Assembly (NCBI GenBank): GCA_013399875.1
Contig: VXAZ01008021.1
Location: forward strand, 6,911-70,910
Direction of reading: 5' to 3'
DNA from: Gymnorhina tibicen
Lineage: Eukaryota; Chordata; Aves; Passeriformes; Artamidae
Length of the DNA stretch: 64,000 nt
The translations under genes and the position numbers were made by a program. The notes beneath the pieces were generated by a model. That model ran no database searches. It was not told where the DNA came from and saw only the letters and a list, made by a program, of their open reading frames with translations. Of this stretch, positions 12,316 to 26,000 are shown piece by piece (the first letter of the stretch is position 1; each line of letters begins with the position of its first letter).

Positions 12316-15300
12316 CAGACATATGCAGAAAAGTAGGGAAATTAAGCTGAAAAGAGGTTAGACTATGAAGACATGGGCCTCATAGCCATCAGTCTTCTTG
12401 TATTCAGAAGACCATACACCTTAAACCTCCAGAAATAATATGTAACAGAATGTTTCTATTGATTACCTTCAACTAATTTTTTACCAAGTTTGATATGACA
12501 ATGTTACTCTTAAGTTTTATTTAACTCTCTTTTGGATATTGGGTCAATGGATACTGAGGGATTCGAAATCCTCTGCTTGCATAAGCATAATTAAAATTTT
12601 CTGCCAGAAATATATGTTTTGCCAGAAGATGTACCATGCACATGTTGTAAACCCTTCAAACTTATTGTACCTGCCCAGTCACATCATGGCACATGCACAG
12701 TTCACAGGCACTTCCAAGATGTGCCAGGCCATTGCTCTGTTCAACAGGAGTTTTGTTATTCTTCACAGAATAGAGGAATTCAACACAGACAAGAGTATAA
12801 TACCATTATGTAGCAGTAAGAACATTTATGAAGGGAGATGTGAATCCTCATTCTTGTTTTAGACAGCATTTTTCATTTGTTCTTAGTTTTGTTTAATATA
12901 AATACTATTTTTTCCTTCTATGATTGCAATAATAGAGTAAAAAACCTTTCAAATTCAGGTTTTGCATCCACCCTATTTAGAAGGTAAGCTACGGGTAAGA
13001 CCAACACTCTTCCTATGTTTTTTCCTCACTGTCGATTTCCTTTCCCCTTATGACAGTTGATACAGAATTGGTCTGGATATGTGATCTTTCATGTCCTAAA
13101 TCTAAAGAAAACCTAAAAACTAGGGCTTCCCTTTCCTGGTGACAGCTTTGAAAATTTAAAGAGAAGGCTTTTAATTCAGAATTTAAGTTTTAGAAAAACT
13201 CAATGGGTGTTACTGAATTACTGTGAAAAGAATGTTTATAGGAACCTTCCACTGGAAGATAATTCTAGGATTTAGGTCAATGTGTATGGAGAAGTTTTTC
13301 AGAGGATCTTACTTACTTCTTTTTTTAAGTGCACAACATGTAAGTGGTATTTCTTACAGGTTCATTTAAGTGTCTTTTCAATTAAATTGGTGGTTTTGTT
13401 TGTTTTTCTTTCAAATCACCCATCCTAGGTTTCTACTAATTTGGAGTGTGTTAATACATAGTTTGGGAACTAGATTCCTCAAAGTAGGTCTTTCACTGGA
13501 TGTGATCTCCAATGTGCCCATTGCAAAAATTTTTTTAGAATCTAAGCATTAAGATACATCTTCATTAATAAAATAAACTAATGTTTTCTTTTCCTTTTTA
13601 CATATTTCCAAATAATCATTCAACACTGAACCCTGTGACCAGATTCCTTACAAAGGAAGAGTGTTCTACAAACACTCAGTAATTTAGAAAAACAAAGAAT
13701 AATCAAAACAACAATACTCTTTGGTATTAATTTCCTAAGCTGTCTGATAATATCAGGGTTTGGATACACACCTTGCTATTAAGCCAGCATGATCACTGTT
13801 CGTGCAATATTCAGTGACATTTTGAGTACAAATACCAAGATTATTATCTTCTAATATTAAACATTATATGAGTGTTTAAAGTGCCTGTGAAGCATATTCA
13901 TATTAAATATTATTGCTGACATTTGGAAAAGGTCAAAAGGGATGGCCTTGTGCAAAAAAAACATATTAGCAGCAAGACAGAATTATTACAATTATTAACA
14001 GTAATAATTTGATTAAGAAAAGATTAAGTTTCAGAATCTTCTTGTCTTTTTGCAAGTTAACACAACTACCCATTTAAATATGGTCAAAATTGCAATCATT
14101 TGAACACACTAACATCAACACTGGGCTTTTCTGTCAGCTCCACTGAGTGTACTTTTCCTAGCCAGCCACACATTGAAAGTATAAAGCCACAGAATGGAGG
14201 ATATCACTTTTTCCCTTACATAGCAGATATAATTACAAAGCTCCCTATGCATCTAGCAGAGGTGAGTAGGTGAAGCCAAGAAAGATGTTTGTTTACTAAA
14301 CTCTGCAGCAGAAAAAGCTAACGTTCTGTAAATAATCTAATTCTGTGTTTGAACAGAGGGCTGGATCCTCTGCAGTCATCAGCCTTTTTCCCTAGACAGT
14401 CAAACTCTTGTCTGTAATCTGAAACTTTGTTTTGCTTAGAAACTTTATTAGCACTAAACTCATTTTAAATTAAGGTAATAAAAGAACTGGAGAGGAAACT
14501 CCAGATACATTAGCAGCAGCTGTCTTCCTTCTTCTTCCCTTCCGAATTTTTTCAAGACAGACAGGCATTTATCTTAATTTTCTGACTCAATTTCTTCTCA
14601 TCAAGGGTCAGATTTTATTTAGTTGAGCATGTTCTGTTTCTGTGTATTTTAAGACTGGATAATTCTCTCTTCTTTAGAGATACATATCCTGTTCATAAGT
14701 CAAAGTACAATATCGTTTTATAGTGTCTAATCTGGAGATAGAAGTAGGTTATTTGGGTTTCAGACAGAAAAAGGTAAATAAAATCTACAAACATACATCA
14801 GCAGCCAAGTAACTTGCCTTTTATCTATGCCCATGTACAAATTATTAATAGAGACTAACCTACTATAGCTCTGTCTAGCTGATTAGACAGAGCTATTAGT
14901 ATCCTCTCCTTCTCTAAAAAAGGTATATTTTACATCTGCTTTATCTCCCACTGAGTAGAATTCTGATTTCATGTCTGATAACATGTATATGGCATTTTAA
15001 ATTGTCATTCATAATGATATCAATGTGCATAGCATAATCTAATAGGGTAGTTTAAGAATTAAAGTTAGACGTCACTAATGTTCATTTATCAATGATCTAG
15101 ATTGAAAAACTAAATATCTTTGATAATAAAACTTGCTGATGAGAAAGACTGAGGGGAAAGCAAATAAGTAAGAGGGCAGGATACTGCTATCATAATCTTA
15201 ATATCTTGGCTAAATGTATTGAATAAAAAAAAAGCACATGAGAACTAAGAAGGAAGGTTATATCTATAAACTGCATCGGGAAATTTTAGGGAATAGTAAT

Positions 15301-18287
15301 GTAGACAGGTATTACTTCAGAAATTCCATAGGTGCTGTGTAATATAGAACTGATTGCATTGATTACATCAAAGGTCTAAAACCAGATGGAAGTAGGGAAA
15401 ATGCTCTATGTGTTTGTACAGCATTGTTATGGCCACTGCTATACTACCCACTTACAAAGAGAGTGGGAAGAGGAAAGAAATCTTTGAAACCTTTCCTGAA
15501 CTCTTAAGACAATAAATGGCTGGGACCTGAAACTTAATGAGCATAATTTTGTTAATGAAGACTAGCAAGAGATCATGTATGTTAAGGAGAAGAGGAAAAT
15601 ATGTATATTTCCTGGACAACCTGAAAAAAGGGCAAGTGTTAATAGAAAAAGGTTAAGATTGCAGTATCTGAAAGGAAGTTTTGGATCATTCATTCTATTC
15701 CCAGATATTCCAAAGTTGTAAACAAACAGCTAACTTGTGGCAGGAAGCAGTAATTTCATATTTCTGTGGAGTTCATCTGGTCAACCACTTGTTTTCTTGT
15801 GATGCTAAGGATGTCTGAAGTAATATTGATCTACAGCAGCCAAAATCATGGGACAGAACCAACAGTTAGACTTAAAGTTTAATAACCACAGTATCTAACT
15901 GAAATACGTGAACTCTTATATGTACATATATACAGAAATATGAAAAACTTTTCTCATTCTTTGAGTATAGAACTTCCAAATGCTTGGGACTTTGTCAAAT
16001 TTGAATTGTATAAAATATTCTTTTCTTCATGGAACATATTAACGATGTTCTTATCTATGCAGTTACATTCTTAAAGAAAGTGTAGTTTAGTATGTTAGGG
16101 ACCTCTTCCTCATTGTTTTGTTTGCCTGAATTTCGTCTGAAGGCCTCAAAATCACCAGAGGTAAGGAGGAAGCAGACAGCCAAATCAACTTATCTTTGCG
16201 TTAGGAAACAAACTTTAAGACTCTCATGTATGTTAACTTTAAGTCCCATTACTAGGTATTCTTTTGCCACTGTATGAGTAGCCATATGTGATCTTCTGTG
16301 ATATCTGCTGCTGACTATTGCTATTTTCAATGTTATTTTCATAAGAATTTTTTTCAATCTCTTCTAAGTGGAATAACAGATTCATGCCTTTTTAAGAGGG
16401 TATTTTTTTTTAATAAAAAATTATGAAGAGATAAGTAGATCACTGTCTAAGGAAGGGGCTGTTTTTATAAAGATTTATTTCCTTCATCTTAGATAGAGGC
16501 CTGGAGAAGTCTTCTTCAGAATTGTACCTCAAAGGTGCAGAGCAGCAGAAAGCTCACAAAATTGATTGGAAACCCAGTAATATTATGCACTACTTGATAT
16601 TAAGCTTTCCAAAGCAATTTTTTTGTATGGTTAATAAAACACAAGCAAGGACATGAATTGTTAACCACCTGTGAATTTATTAGGAAGAACTGGAGAAATG
16701 TCCCTAATAATAGAGAGAGACTGCTTCAGGCAAGCAGCTTGTCACACCTGCATTAAAGCATAAACAAGTAAAAATGCTACTAAATATGAAATTGTTCTAA
16801 ATTTCCACAGCAGACACAGCAGAAACTTCTTAATTGATTGTCAGGCACACTACAGCAAAACCAGCAATCCTAAGTAAATGTGAAAACCTCTTTTCATTCT
16901 TTTTCTAATGATTTTAATAAGACTTTCCAGGCAGCACTTTTTAATGTCATTAATCAAGTTTTTGAGAAGTTCCAGTCACTTTTTCTTCAGTCTTCTGCCA
17001 TAGAAGAATTCACCTGAGGCATTGTATAATCATCAAGAAATGTGCTGTCTATTGTATCTTAGGATGAATTAGGAAATGGACAGGAATAATTTAACTAGCT
17101 CATGAGATGACAAAAATTGTGAGAATGAAGTTCACACAGCAGAAATGCTCATCAGGAACCCTCCTTTCAGAGCATGTTTTCATCCATTAGAACTCCACAC
17201 TATAGGCTGGGTTCTTTTTTCATATCAGAGTGAATAAGTAACTTCTTGCAAACTTATAAGCCCAATTAAAGTGTAAGTAAAGAGAGTTGAAAGTTGGACT
17301 GTGTTAGGAAGTTTTAGATGCAACTCTTTTCTGTCTAAGTGTTAGTTCAATAAAAGCAAAATAGTTTTAATGAAGTATTTTTTTTTTTATTTCTTCTTTC
17401 AGTATGGTCAGAAAATAAGTTCTAAAGTTTTCATTCATCTTGAAACTATGTAGGTCAATAAATACATGTTTGGGTGAAATATTTCATAGTATTAACTTCT
17501 TACATAGCATTTACCTCTTACGGTCAACAAGGCTTATTTTGAAATGAAAAAATAAAAATAACAGACTGGATCTAAAGTTGTGTAAGGTTTTGCCTTACAC
17601 TTACAAAATCTCAAGATGCATAATTTCTGTTTTTCTTTTCTTAAATTGATTTTTTTCCCAAGGAGATGAAAATATTTTTCAAAAAACTCTAATCACAATA
17701 ATAATATAATGGCTTAAATAAATGGATAATGGTACTACAGAAAAATAAGTGTTTGGAAAGCCACATTCTAAAGAACATGAAAAACTTGTAGACCCATTAG
17801 GATTCAGACAGTAGGGAAGTACTGATATTCTTACCAATGTCTCATCTTCAGTGAAACTTGTCTTTCAGAATCACAAAGAAAAATCTTGTTTTGTTTAATT
17901 CATAACAACTATAGTTTGAAAGCTCTCAGTACCTCTCAGTTTTCCTTGAGGGGTGGCAGCATCTAAATATAAGCATATAATTGGTTTTCATGATTGTAAG
18001 TGAAAACTTTCACACAAATAAAAGAATTTGGAAGTGATTACCAAAAGTTTAACTGATAGAACTTATACAATTATTTTTCTGAGAGCTTTTCTCGGTGATA
18101 TGTACTTTCTTTCCATACTTTATGTGGGTAATATCTACCAGGTTAGAACAGAAAGCAGGGATGATATTTTGAGATTTTTATTTGTTCTGTCTCACTACAC
18201 ATAAAAGAAAAAAGCAAGAAAAATCATTAGGTGTCAACTGGGAAAAAAAGACTACTAGAGGAGAGAATAAGATGGAAGTCAGAAATC
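12316..18287. other. AT-rich unique sequence
   Basis: No gene or dated repeat recognised apart from the hairpin at 14865-14896. An overlapping frame at 12619-12813 contains a CTCC cluster and several His residues and looks superficially zinc-binding. It opens on TTG, matches nothing I know, and lacks a convincing splice context. Segments near 14.3-14.5 kb look less AT-biased, but nothing specific can be claimed. Confidence 0.55.
14865..14896. repeat. Perfect 13-bp inverted repeat with 6-nt loop
   Basis: Left arm ATAGCTCTGTCTA (14865-14877), loop GCTGAT, right arm TAGACAGAGCTAT (14884-14896). The arms extend another 4 bp (TACT/AGTA) if one base on the right is bulged, giving about 17 paired positions. 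It lies in unique DNA and is the longest perfect short-loop hairpin I noticed. Confidence 0.9.
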
Positions 18288-18293
18288 CTTCTC

Positions 18294-18831
18294 TGTTGCT
18301 GGGAGTCCATTGCTGATCAGCACCGGTGTACCACAACCTTCCTGGAAAGAGCATCCTGCAAGGAACAGCCCTTCCAGGGGTGCTGGCAGGCCTCCCTGGG
18401 TGACAGGTGATTTCAGCAAGGGTAGCGATTCCTCAGCTACAAGGGATTCCAGCTCTTGTGATTCAGCTCTTTGTGAAACCACCCAAGGCAAACTCAGGGA
18501 CAGAGAGACAGGAGCCTTGTATGGCAGTTCCACAGAGGTAGCCTTTATTGTCCAGCCACTCTGGGAAAGGAAGGTCAGTGACAAATACTACACCCAGTCA
18601 GGGGCAGGAGGAGAGGTTTTTATGGCAAAGGCAGGGGGTGGGGTAGAAACCAATAACCAGTGGGGTACCAGGTATTACCATAAAGAAACAAGACATGCTG
18701 GGGGTGGTTCAGTTTGTCACCCTAACCAGAGGAAAGTTGCTTATCTCTGGGGAGATTCTTTTGGCCCTCAGATTTCTTTCTTCCAAGGGAGCGCAGAGGG
18801 CTCCTGTGCCAAGGGCTCGCAGCCCTCCACA
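18294..18831 (-). mobile_element. Solo LTR copy B, intact ends, 6-bp target duplication
   Basis: This 538-bp block begins TGTTGCTGGG and ends CCTCCACA on the + strand. It is flanked on both sides by CTTCTC (18288-18293 and 18832-18837), a clean 6-bp target duplication. On the minus strand it has TATA-like CCATAAAAACC (18615-18625), then AATAAA (complement at 18544-18549) and a U5 region, so transcription would run leftward. Its homolog is the nested LTR at 7194-7732. The 180-codon + frame at 18310-18852 and the 101-codon minus frame at 18279-18584 fall in it; the latter opens on TTG. No internal viral genes are present, so it is a recombined solo LTR. ERVK-type assignment is inferred from duplication length. 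Confidence 0.9.
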
Positions 18832-21045
18832 CTTCTCAGCATCTGCAAATAAAACCCAAAATATATCCTGGATTTGAAACAGGCAATGAGTCATTTTCCT
18901 TTTATATCAAAATACATTGCAGGATTTGTTTCAGGAGGGTTTACATAGATTATTGTTTGTATCATTATATCAGTTTGTATAGAGTTCTTGGTTTTTTACA
19001 AGTTTTCTATCTTTATCTTGCAGTGTTAGCTACAAGAATCAATAAAAAAGGACAATTTATCTCTGCACATCTCATCCTTATGAAGTAGAGGATATTGTTG
19101 GGAAGGTAATATATTAAATTATTTCTTTTAAAAATTTTGGCTTTGTTTAATTTTTCAAAAACTGAAAACATCATGAAATTAGTATTTGACTGTGTAAAGA
19201 ATTTTATTTTTTCAATAATTTTCCTTGGAAAATCTTAAGTACATTTGCATTATTGCTTGTGGAAAACTCTTTGCACTGAGAAAATATTAAAGCACAGTCA
19301 GCCTAGTTTCATCAAGGACTATTCATGGTTATAGTTTTACTAATATGTTAATAATGCACAACTCATTGTCCTTGTGAATTCTGTGGGAATACAGAAATAG
19401 AGTGTGGATGAGGCATAGACAGTAGGATCTACGTTGTGAAAAGTCTTGGTGAAATAAATCTTTTTTTCAGAGAGCAATCTCTTCCAATCTGAACAAAAAG
19501 AGGAGTTTATTCTTGTTTGCTGCTGTAGAGATCTAGAGAAGTTTTATGCAACAAGTTTCTATATTTGTATTGATTTCTTGCAAAATTGTAAGTTAAGTTT
19601 TACTGTAAAATCTATCGTGTGTGTGAATATTCCTTCTTTAAATAAAACCTGCAAAAATAGAAAGAAAAATAAAAATCATAAGTTGGTATTACAGCAACAA
19701 TGTGGCAATTCAGTGATAAAAAGCCAGAATCCTCTACTCCTTATTTCTTTACGGAGAGGTGGTTGAGAATAGCAATGAGAAGAGTCTGGATTTTATGTTA
19801 AATAGTTTCCTGAGAAGACAAAAATAGTTTGGTGCAGCTTAGTCCACACTAACTTTCATATTATTATAAGTCACAGCCATGATTCCAATCAATGAGATCT
19901 TGGTTAAGATTAAAAACATGAGAAATTGTATATCATAGTTATACATTTCTGAAAAGCAAATTAACCAGGTAAATTTTAAACTCTGCCTTAAATTATATTA
20001 AGAAAAAAAATATGTTAATCACTCCAATAAATAAATAATACATGGCTTTCCAGAGCATATTGTGACTGAAACTAAAACAGTGACATCAGAAAGGTGTCAA
20101 ATCAAATGCAATTACATTGTGGACAGCCTTTATCTCCCTCAGCTGGGCTCTGAACAAGCTGAAGTTAACTTTCTAAAATCTAAAACCTTTGTCTTAGTAT
20201 GAACTACCAGTGTGCTCAGCTGATCCCAAGCTCCACAATATCATGATTGTTGCAGCTAAGGCTACTGACTTGACGTTTTTCTTTAAACTGTGACAAAATA
20301 ATTTCTTATGCTCACAGTAATTATTTTAAGCAGGCATGATATGTATGGGTACAAGGGAGAAAGGGACTTTTTGCAGGCATACCAAAAATTTAGATGCTAT
20401 AAGAAACAGTGTGTAGCTATTAAATAAATGTCTGTAAAGGCACATAATGGTTCACAATTTAAAGGACATTGTGTTAACAGACATTCATTTCAAATATCTT
20501 ATACTCTCTATTGCATTCATATAAACGAAAATATTATTTCATGTTAATATTTAAAACAAGCAAATACCCTGTTTAGACACTACTTACAGTAAAAACCTCT
20601 ATTTGATATATCAGATAGCAATTACAAAAAAGAGGTCATTTATTTGAAACTTCACTCAGCAGGTTTCTGATTGTCTCCTTGTTTTTTTCCTTGGAGTTTT
20701 CTGCTTCAGACATTGTGTCCTCTTCTTTTGTTGACAAGTCTGAACTCCTTTGTTTAAGCCCATAAGAACCAGGGGAAAACGCAAATCATGCCATTATGTT
20801 TTGGAACATTTTAATCATCTATAGTAACATTTCTGATCCTAATATTGTTGTAGTTTTAGGACCAACAGCCAGGAATATCCAAAGGTTCCAGTAGCTGTAT
20901 GTCATACCACTGGAAAAAGATGCAGAGCTTATTTCTTGCATAGAATATTAACCTAAAAAATGGATCATTACATATCCTTTGTAATACTTGTGCAGTTAGA
21001 TGACCCCAATATATTTTAATAAATATGTACTAATATTTCTGTGGA
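18832..21045. other. AT-rich unique sequence
   Basis: No repeat, RNA gene or exon recognised. The only open frame of note (19578-19766) is a short Lys/Asn-rich string typical of A-rich DNA. Confidence 0.6.
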
Positions 21046-21110
21046 TATATACACACAAACATATATATATGGATTGTATATATATATATATACATACGCA
21101 CACACACTCA
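21046..21110. repeat. (TA)n / (CA)n compound microsatellite
   Basis: Two TATATA runs are separated by GGATTG, then a CATACGCACACACACTC tail. The pattern is a decayed TA repeat grading into CA. Confidence 0.85.
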
Positions 21111-21229
21111 TTAATATTTCATTGGAACTATGAGACCCAATAGAAATTATTAAAATTTCAAATATTGAAACCTATTAAAATATTTAATATTCTCATACAA
21201 TCTTATTTAGTAAGGATATAAATAAGTAA

Positions 21230-21540
21230 GTGATGCCAAATGACTTTTGCCTTTTCCTTTTATATATTCTCTGTATTCTTTACACATATATTTGTAGCTG
21301 TGTAGCCTATTGTTGTAGCTGTGGCTAGTTTTCCCAGTACTTTTCCCTACCTTTTCCCTAGGCAGAAAGACAAAACATATTTCAGAGCTCCAAGCCCCAG
21401 GGGGTACAAGGCCCCCTATCCTATCTTGGTTGTTTCTGGGAACCAAGGCCAAAAAACAGCTCTTCAAGACACATTTTCATAAACAAAAGTTTAGTTTCCA
21501 TCTGAGGGGGGAGGATTCAGAGAAGGTCGAACCAGGGGAA
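21230..21540. other. GC-richer block, possible decayed LTR, unassigned
   Basis: A locally GC-rich segment includes a CCCCAGGGGG near-palindrome around 21397 and a tandem-like TTTTCCC(TA) stretch near 21330-21360. Composition jumps sharply relative to both flanks, as in the recognised LTRs of the window. The minus frame 21207-21467 (86 codons) covers much of it but resembles no protein I know. I cannot find paired ends or a polyadenylation signal, so this is a suspicion only. Confidence 0.3.
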
Positions 21541-22939
21541 AAATATAAGTGAAATTAAACCCTTTATTAACATCTCATAGTAAATCTCTGTGAAGCTGGG
21601 ATACCTACTTTTTGCATTGTATGTCAAAACCATAATAGATTCACAAAATTCTGATTAGTGACATTTTCATACACAGAACATGCTTTTAAGCATATGAATA
21701 TATCAATTCCTTGAAACCCAAAAACTAGCCACTGAAAGTGAATACCACTTTTTCTGTTTACGCTGGTGCATTGCTCTGAACACTTCCAACAAACTGCATA
21801 ACAATGGATTTAGTCTTAGCAATGAATGTCACGATCCCCAAATAAAACGTGGTAAAACAGTTTAGAATAGTGATATAAGGATTTATAGATTTTTTTTTAA
21901 TGTAGAATACAGACAGACTCTAGCGTGTTTAAGACTCTTTGTATCTGGTTGAGATGCAATATGCACGGCCCAGTACTATGACACCTGCTGTGACTTTGCG
22001 TTATGTTTGAAAATAATAGGTTCTTCAAGAGGAGTGGATGCCTTCTAGTGCAGTAATTGATTGCAAGCATCAATACAGCAGCTGCTTTTGTGCACTCAAG
22101 AATAACTTTATTTTAGGATTGTTGCTTTTTTAATAGCTTTAGGTTTTTATAGCAGCTCCCATTATTCTTTAGTGGTATTATTTCAGAGGCTTCTGCTAAC
22201 AGTAGGGGAGGAGTTATAAAAGTGAAAAGATGGAACCATTTTTTTTTAGTGAGCGTGTCCTATTCAACTTGTTACATTTGACATCTCATTTCCTGTATAG
22301 CTATAGATACCTGCCATTAGCTGAACTCCAGTGGAGGGACAGCAGTTGCTTAATGGCCAAAAACTGCTTTTGCAATTTTCATTATGAACAGCATAAAATG
22401 CAATACATAATTAAAATCTGAAAGACATATATATTAAGTAAGAATGCACATCTTCAGTTATAGCACTTACAGAGCACTCAGGAACCAAGAAAGAAGGTCA
22501 GCACTTCTGTGAACTGCCTAAGCACTGCTTGATCTCATTTTCTTTCACGTTATCCTAAGAAACCTCAAATTTGTATTTAATATCCTCAGGGGCTTAAAAT
22601 GAGTATAGCGTAGACTCTCATATATGCATCATATTATTGAGTTCAAAACTTTCCTATTGCACAATGTGAAATTTTCCAAAATGTTTTATGAACTCATTGC
22701 AGCATTATCTAATCATCACATTACCATTAAAACATACTTTCTCATGAGGACAAAATTATTTTTTTCATCTTCATTTCACACCTTTTACTGTTTTAGTTTT
22801 TTTAAATGTTTCTAGCATCTTTGTCTAAGAGCTCTTTAGCAGCCATCCTGATATTGGAATTTACCCAGTGTGAATGAGGTCAGTCCATTCGGTATCTCTT
22901 GTGACTTAGGTATTATACACAGTGGAAGGAGAATTAACC
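21541..22939. other. AT-rich unique sequence
   Basis: No element or exon recognised. Short frames such as 22230-22421 and 22624-22815 are chance. Confidence 0.55.
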
Positions 22940-23083
22940 AATACAAAAAGAGAGAACAAAATAAAATATCAAAAAAAACCCCAAACAATTAAACAAGCCA
23001 ACAACAGAAACCCAGAAACAAAACAAACCAAAACCAAACAAAAAAAAATCACAAACAAACAACACACTCCCCACAAACACAAG
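22940..23083. repeat. A/C-rich low-complexity tract
   Basis: About 140 bp consist almost only of A and C in irregular AAAC, CCAAA and ACAA words, with a few G and T. Similar tracts occur at 49461-49578 and, on the opposite strand, at 60294-60334 and 62717-62807. Confidence 0.85.
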
Positions 23084-26000
23084 CAGTCATGATGAGCAGA
23101 GGTTAAAGTCTCAATTTACTGAGACAGACATACATCCCATCCTCTTAGAAATTAAAGTCTTTTACTTATTGTGGCAACAATTTCGCACGGGTCATTTCAC
23201 ATAAATAAAAGAACAACTAGACCTTTGAGTAAGGAGGAAATAGGAGGCAACAAGAGTTTTACCTCAGACTATTCTTTTAAAGGAAGCCCAGGGCATTACT
23301 GCTTTATTTATAAGAAGTTCTATCCGATGAGGAACATCAAAAGAGGAAGAGTTGTGTTTTCAAGGCAAGGAAGATTATTACACTGACAATGACTTCTACA
23401 GTTTATGCTCTCACATCAGTGGAACAGCCATAGCTAGAGGGTGGAAGCTGCCTCACACCTTCTTCCTTTATCCAAACTCCACTGGGAAAATCCAGCAATC
23501 TGATCAGGTTTGGGTATTACTACATCCCAAGCTGAATAGCCTAGGGCAGGACTGAAGCACTTGTAGCCAAATCCAAACAGGAGCTTAAGGTGCTATGAAA
23601 ATTTGATGCAGAAATTTCACCTTCCTACAACATCTAAGGGCATGCAGAATACCCAGGTGTTCCCTGGAGACAGAAATTTTATTTATAAAGATCTATGTTT
23701 TGAATTGAGGCACTGTTTTCCAAAATTTCATTTGAATGCATTTGTTGTCAGTCTATTGTCCTTCATTTGTTGTCTGTCTGTTGTCCTTCATAGATCATTT
23801 CTGCAGCTTTACTGTTCTGATCATGAAGTACAGAATATCTAAAACCTTTCCCCCTTAGTGGTTGGGCCGTTCAGGAAAGACAAGTAGGAAGAAATCTGTA
23901 GAACTGCTTTCTGCTCTTCCTCACCTTGAAACTGGACAAACTTTCAGTAACTGTAAGGAGAACAAACTAGCTATATTATAAAGAAGTAGAAAATAAATAT
24001 TTTCTGTGAGCTATAAAGCATCCTGCAAGATAACAGAACATAGAAAGGCATAATTACAGGGTAGGGTTTAAACATATTCATACTTTTCTGCCCATATTCT
24101 GAGTCTGCTTGATATGAGCAAATTTTTTGTAGGAAGCTGAATAGCTGCTCTTGTATGGTCAAGCCAATAGGCCATTTCTCTTAATATTGTGTGAATTGCT
24201 CATGTTCTGCTTCCAGATGTAGATAAACTGTTCACAGCACTACACTAACCCAGATATATGTCTTTCATGCTTCAAAGAGTATGAATCTAGCCAACCTAGA
24301 AAGCTCAAAGGATCTTGTCTCTCTGTAGAGATGAAAATTAAAACACATATTTTATTTTACTAGCCTTACTTGCACTGATATATTCCACTCTTGACAAACT
24401 GATTGAATAGTAATTTGAACAAGCCAGGACTGTAACATTTTTAGCAATTGAACATCAGATGTGATCGTATGCTAATCCAGTTGTATGCTAGTAACATATT
24501 CTCGAGAAAGGTTAAAAAATGCCATAGTCTTTTGTTTTCATTCCCAAATTACCTGTTTTATTTTCAAAGGGAGTGAGTGAGAGTATGTAAAATGAAATGC
24601 TTTCTTGTAGTTAGAGAAAAAAAAAGCCCCTGACATTTGAGTTATCTTGCTTTTATGTCCCTTGGGACTTGCCAGAATGCCATGGTCCATAATTCTGGGT
24701 CAGTCTTCTTTGGGAAAACTAAGTAATGTAAGTAATCTTTAGAACCCAAAATTTAGCAGTACTAGCCAACCAGGGCTCATTGGATGTATGGCATATGTCT
24801 CCTTCTTGTGAAGTTGTACAGTCACAAAAACTGGTAGTCCTGAGATGGCTTTAAAAGATTAATGACCCTGAAACGATTTTGTAACTACAGACCCTGAACT
24901 GATGTTCAGTGAAATTAATATTTTTGTAAGTTTCATGATGGGTAGACAGCTGAGACACAAAGTATTTTTGTATATAACATTTTGTTTAAAAAATACTACA
25001 ATTAAGAAAAGCTGTATATATAGAAGTAGTGTCACATAATGAAATGTCAATACATATCTAGTATTACATATGTGCGTGCTTCACAGCTGAAATTTGGAAA
25101 CCATGTATTTTGATCACCTTTCCTCAGATTATAATCTACTTGCATTTCTGCAAAAACTCTCATGTATGACATTTAGAAAGCCATTGATTTTTGTTCTTAA
25201 TTTATAAGATGGAGGAATCAGCTTCCATTTTTCCTTTGTCTTCAGTTTACATTACAGAAGCTGTGCAGGAGGTCTTTTACATATCTGCACAACGGGTGCT
25301 AGGGTACAACAGGTCCTTAATCTCAGCTGGAACATCTAAACTTTAATATTATAAAATAGTGAAAAGAACATATATTCATTCAATGAATTCTTTTCAAAGC
25401 ATAGAATTTATAAAAGAAAAGTAGCGGAAGGCATTGATGAAGCAGATAGAGTCTGGGAAATACTTAAGACTGAAAGATAGTTGTTACGACCAATTTTGTA
25501 CTGGATGTTTCCTATCTCTTACATCTGTCTTTATTAGGTGTTTAAAAAATAAACTTCTACTGAGAATTCTATTTAACTAAAAATAATTTCTTCCTTATTA
25601 ACAGAGGTCTTCCATTAACAGCCACCTAGTCCTCCATGACAGCTTCAAGAATAATTGGCAAACTTTGGCTTTGCAGGAACATTTAATGATGTAGTGGCTT
25701 CCAAACAAATTGAATTGAATTTCTATCAAAAGCTGCTGCTGCTGTATTTGAATATTAAATGATGTGCTTTAGCTAGGCTAAGCAAACAACAAAAATTATG
25801 CACAACTTTGCTTAATCTATAATAAGAAGGTTTAAAGGCTGTATAAGAAATTGTTATTGTTCAATTCTGTCTACTGAAAATTTGGTGAGTTAGAGGTATG
25901 CATACAAAATAATGCAAAGAAATGTGGCTAGAGAGGATTTCTTAATTTGTTCAGGGTTTTTTGAGCCTCTTAATTTATTTGAGAAACTTTTTCGTGATAT

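Noticed and set aside
12619..12813. Cys/His-containing frame as a zinc-finger exon
   Set aside because: Opens on TTG, no C2H2 or other spacing pattern, and an alternative overlapping frame is equally open.
18310..18852. 180-codon open frame, the longest in the window
   Set aside because: It lies antisense across a solo LTR (18294-18831) and ends just past its edge; it is LTR sequence, not a gene.
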